Shown: positions 62,813 through 64,000 of the stretch, piece by piece
How positions within the stretch are numbered: the first letter of the stretch is position 1
How the letters are laid out: every line of letters begins with the position of its first letter
Source of the DNA: Acidiluteibacter sp963716125
GTDB taxonomy: Bacteria > Bacteroidota > Bacteroidia > Flavobacteriales_E > Vicingaceae
Direction of reading: 5' to 3'
DNA length: 64,000 nt
Assembly (NCBI GenBank): GCA_963716125.1
Contig: OY970294.1
Coordinates: forward strand, 2,294,001-2,358,000
Notes under the pieces: model-generated
Databases searched by the model: none
What the model was told of the DNA's origin: nothing
What the model saw: only the letters and a program-made list of their open reading frames with translations
Program-made: the position numbers and the translations under genes

Positions 62813-63103
62813 CTACTTTATTACAATATCATATACTATTTGCTTTCCTAAATCTCCATTCAGTTTTTCAATGAGTTTAGATTTTGCCATAGTCAACTCT
62901 TGTTTTAAAGCTGAAGAGTCCATTTTAAGATGCAATACTTTCTTTTTAAAATATATTTCGGAAGTATGTTTGGCTATCATTTTTCCCACTAATTTTTCCC
63001 ATGAACTTATTAGCTCCACTTCATTCATCTTATCTTCTAATCCATAAGCCCTTAGCATCTTATCTACCAATTCTTTAATGGGTGTTTGATTTTTATACGC
63101 CAT
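62813..63103 (-). CDS. DUF721 family protein
   Basis: 96 residues. PIKELVDKMLRAYGLEDKMN, SWEKLVGKMIAKHTSEIYFK and LHLKMDSSALKQELTMAKSK form the DUF721 (DciA-like) fold. Related DciA proteins load the replicative helicase in bacteria lacking DnaC. It overlaps the recF frame by 11 bases, in the usual order recF-DUF721. Confidence 0.9.
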   Translation of the reverse strand: MAYKNQTPIKELVDKMLRAYGLEDKMNEVELISSWEKLVGKMIAKHTSEIYFKKKVLHLKMDSSALKQELTMAKSKLIEKLNGDLGKQIVYDIVIK

Positions 63104-64000
63104 TTACTTCTCCATTATTTACCACGAAGGTACTACATTCTATATCTAATTCCTTAAAAATTTCGACCAATCTTTGCTCGTGTGTATCAGTAATAAAAAT
63201 CTGACCAAAATCATTACTTCCCACTATTTCCATCAACTTTGAAACCCTTTTATCATCTAATTTATCATAAATATCATCCAATAACAAAATAGGCGGAATG
63301 TTTGTAATCATTTGAATGTATTCAGCTTGAGCCAATTTAAGTGCAAGCAAATAAGTTTTTTGCTGACCTTGAGAGCCAAATTTCTTAATTGGGAAATCAT
63401 CAATAGTAAATTCTAAATCATCTTTATGCACACCAACTGTACTGTAGGTTGCTCTTCTATCTTTTTGTCTCGCTTCTATTAATTCTTCCTGAAAATTATG
63501 GGTATTCAATTGAGAAATATAATCTAAACCAACCACATCCCTACTTTCTGATATAAAAGTATAATATTTTTGAAAGATGGGAATAAAATTTTCAATGAAT
63601 TCAATTCGAGCTTCATGTACTTTTTTGCCATGCTGTATTAGTTGTATATCCCATAATTCAAGACTTTCTTCCTCAAATGAACGTATTTCAGCAAATTTCT
63701 TTAGCAATCTATTTCTCTGTGCCAAAGCTTTATTGTATTGTATCAAATGCTCCAAATACAATCGATCATATTGTGAAATTATCAAATCTAAAAATCTTCT
63801 TCGCACATCACTTCCATCTAAAATTAGAGATGAATCTGAGGGAGAAATCATCACCAAAGGAAGTAATCCAATATGGTCAGAAATGCGATCGTACTCCTTT
63901 TTATTGCGTTTAAATTGCTTTTTTTGTCCTCTTTTTACACCACAATAGATACTTTCGTTGCTTTCCAAACGGTAAAAATCGCCTTGAACGACCATAAATG
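63093..64000 (-). CDS. recF: DNA replication/repair protein RecF, N-terminus beyond window
   Basis: 302 codons are present; the family length is about 360, so roughly the first 55-60 residues with Walker A lie beyond 64000. Visible are MISPSDSSLILDGSDVRRRF and LDLIISQYDRLYLEHLIQYN, SVGVHKDDLEFTIDD-like TYSTVGVHKDDLEF, the ABC signature KKFGSQGQQKTYLLALKLAQ and Walker B PILLLDDIYDKLDDKR. It binds single-strand gaps and helps load RecA. An internal ATG at 63995 is not the real start. Confidence 0.95.
   Translation of the reverse strand, partial: FMVVQGDFYRLESNESIYCGVKRGQKKQFKRNKKEYDRISDHIGLLPLVMISPSDSSLILDGSDVRRRFLDLIISQYDRLYLEHLIQYNKALAQRNRLLKKFAEIRSFEEESLELWDIQLIQHGKKVHEARIEFIENFIPIFQKYYTFISESRDVVGLDYISQLNTHNFQEELIEARQKDRRATYSTVGVHKDDLEFTIDDFPIKKFGSQGQQKTYLLALKLAQAEYIQMITNIPPILLLDDIYDKLDDKRVSKLMEIVGSNDFGQIFITDTHEQRLVEIFKELDIECSTFVVNNGEVNGV

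Noticed and set aside
1..64000. CRISPR array, tRNA, rRNA or prophage
   Set aside because: No regularly spaced repeats, no cloverleaf or rRNA segments, and no phage structural genes were seen.

Overview
The window looks like chromosomal DNA of a member of the Bacteroidota. Base composition is AT-rich. Several genes start right behind a TAnnTTTG-type -7 box and Shine-Dalgarno sequences are not evident. There are two TonB-dependent receptors, many lipoproteins with a Cys lipobox, and two proteins with C-terminal type IX secretion tails. Genus cannot be fixed from the sequence; a Cytophagales- or Flavobacteriales-like organism fits.

Layout, left to right. 1-5.1 kb: a truncated ABC-F ATPase, two NAD(P)-dependent oxidoreductases, a Coq4-like protein and small envelope proteins. 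5.2-7.5 kb: a decayed REP-associated tyrosine transposase (RAYT), then a methionine sulfoxide reductase operon (msrB, msrA, an 89-residue unknown, a divergent msrA paralogue). 7.7-13.5 kb: a haem/iron acquisition locus (small membrane protein, TonB receptor, substrate-binding lipoprotein, FecCD permease, ATPase). 13.5-17.8 kb: CreD, HMG-CoA lyase family protein, PyrD, a small cytosolic protein and an XRE regulator. 18.2-22.8 kb: a DtxR-type regulator with a Mn/Zn/Fe ABC transporter in which one permease carries a DtxR-like C-terminal domain. 22.8-30.3 kb: a secreted M1 peptidase, ClpB, an RNA helicase and a formate/nitrite-type channel. 30.4-33.8 kb: a DUF4331 domain split over two genes, a TPR lipoprotein, dodecin. 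34-43.7 kb: isoaspartyl peptidase, a second small-protein/TonB-receptor pair, MscS channel, cyanophycinase and cyanophycin synthetase. With the isoaspartyl peptidase this makes a complete route for making and degrading a nitrogen reserve polymer.

43.7-46.5 kb is a small worn accessory region. It has an antitoxin with a toxin gene broken by a TGA, a duplicated 3' end of a cold-shock gene with its terminator, and an MFS transporter gene split by a ~291-bp MITE-like element flanked by a TAATA duplication. 46.7-59 kb returns to housekeeping genes (helicases, S1 protein, DUF2130, S1/P1 nuclease, thioesterase, ABC-F). 59-64 kb has an extradiol dioxygenase, a Crp-family regulator, a frameshifted dapA, DUF6913, DUF721 and the C-terminal part of recF.

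The main observations are: (1) two paralogous, uncharacterised proline-tailed membrane proteins, each directly upstream of a TonB receptor; (2) two different non-autonomous elements, one inside a transporter gene and one present as two 137-bp copies differing at a single base; (3) a RAYT relic together with REP-like palindromes; (4) two single-base frameshifts, one in dapA, which may be real or sequence errors. No CRISPR array, rRNA, tRNA or prophage was seen.
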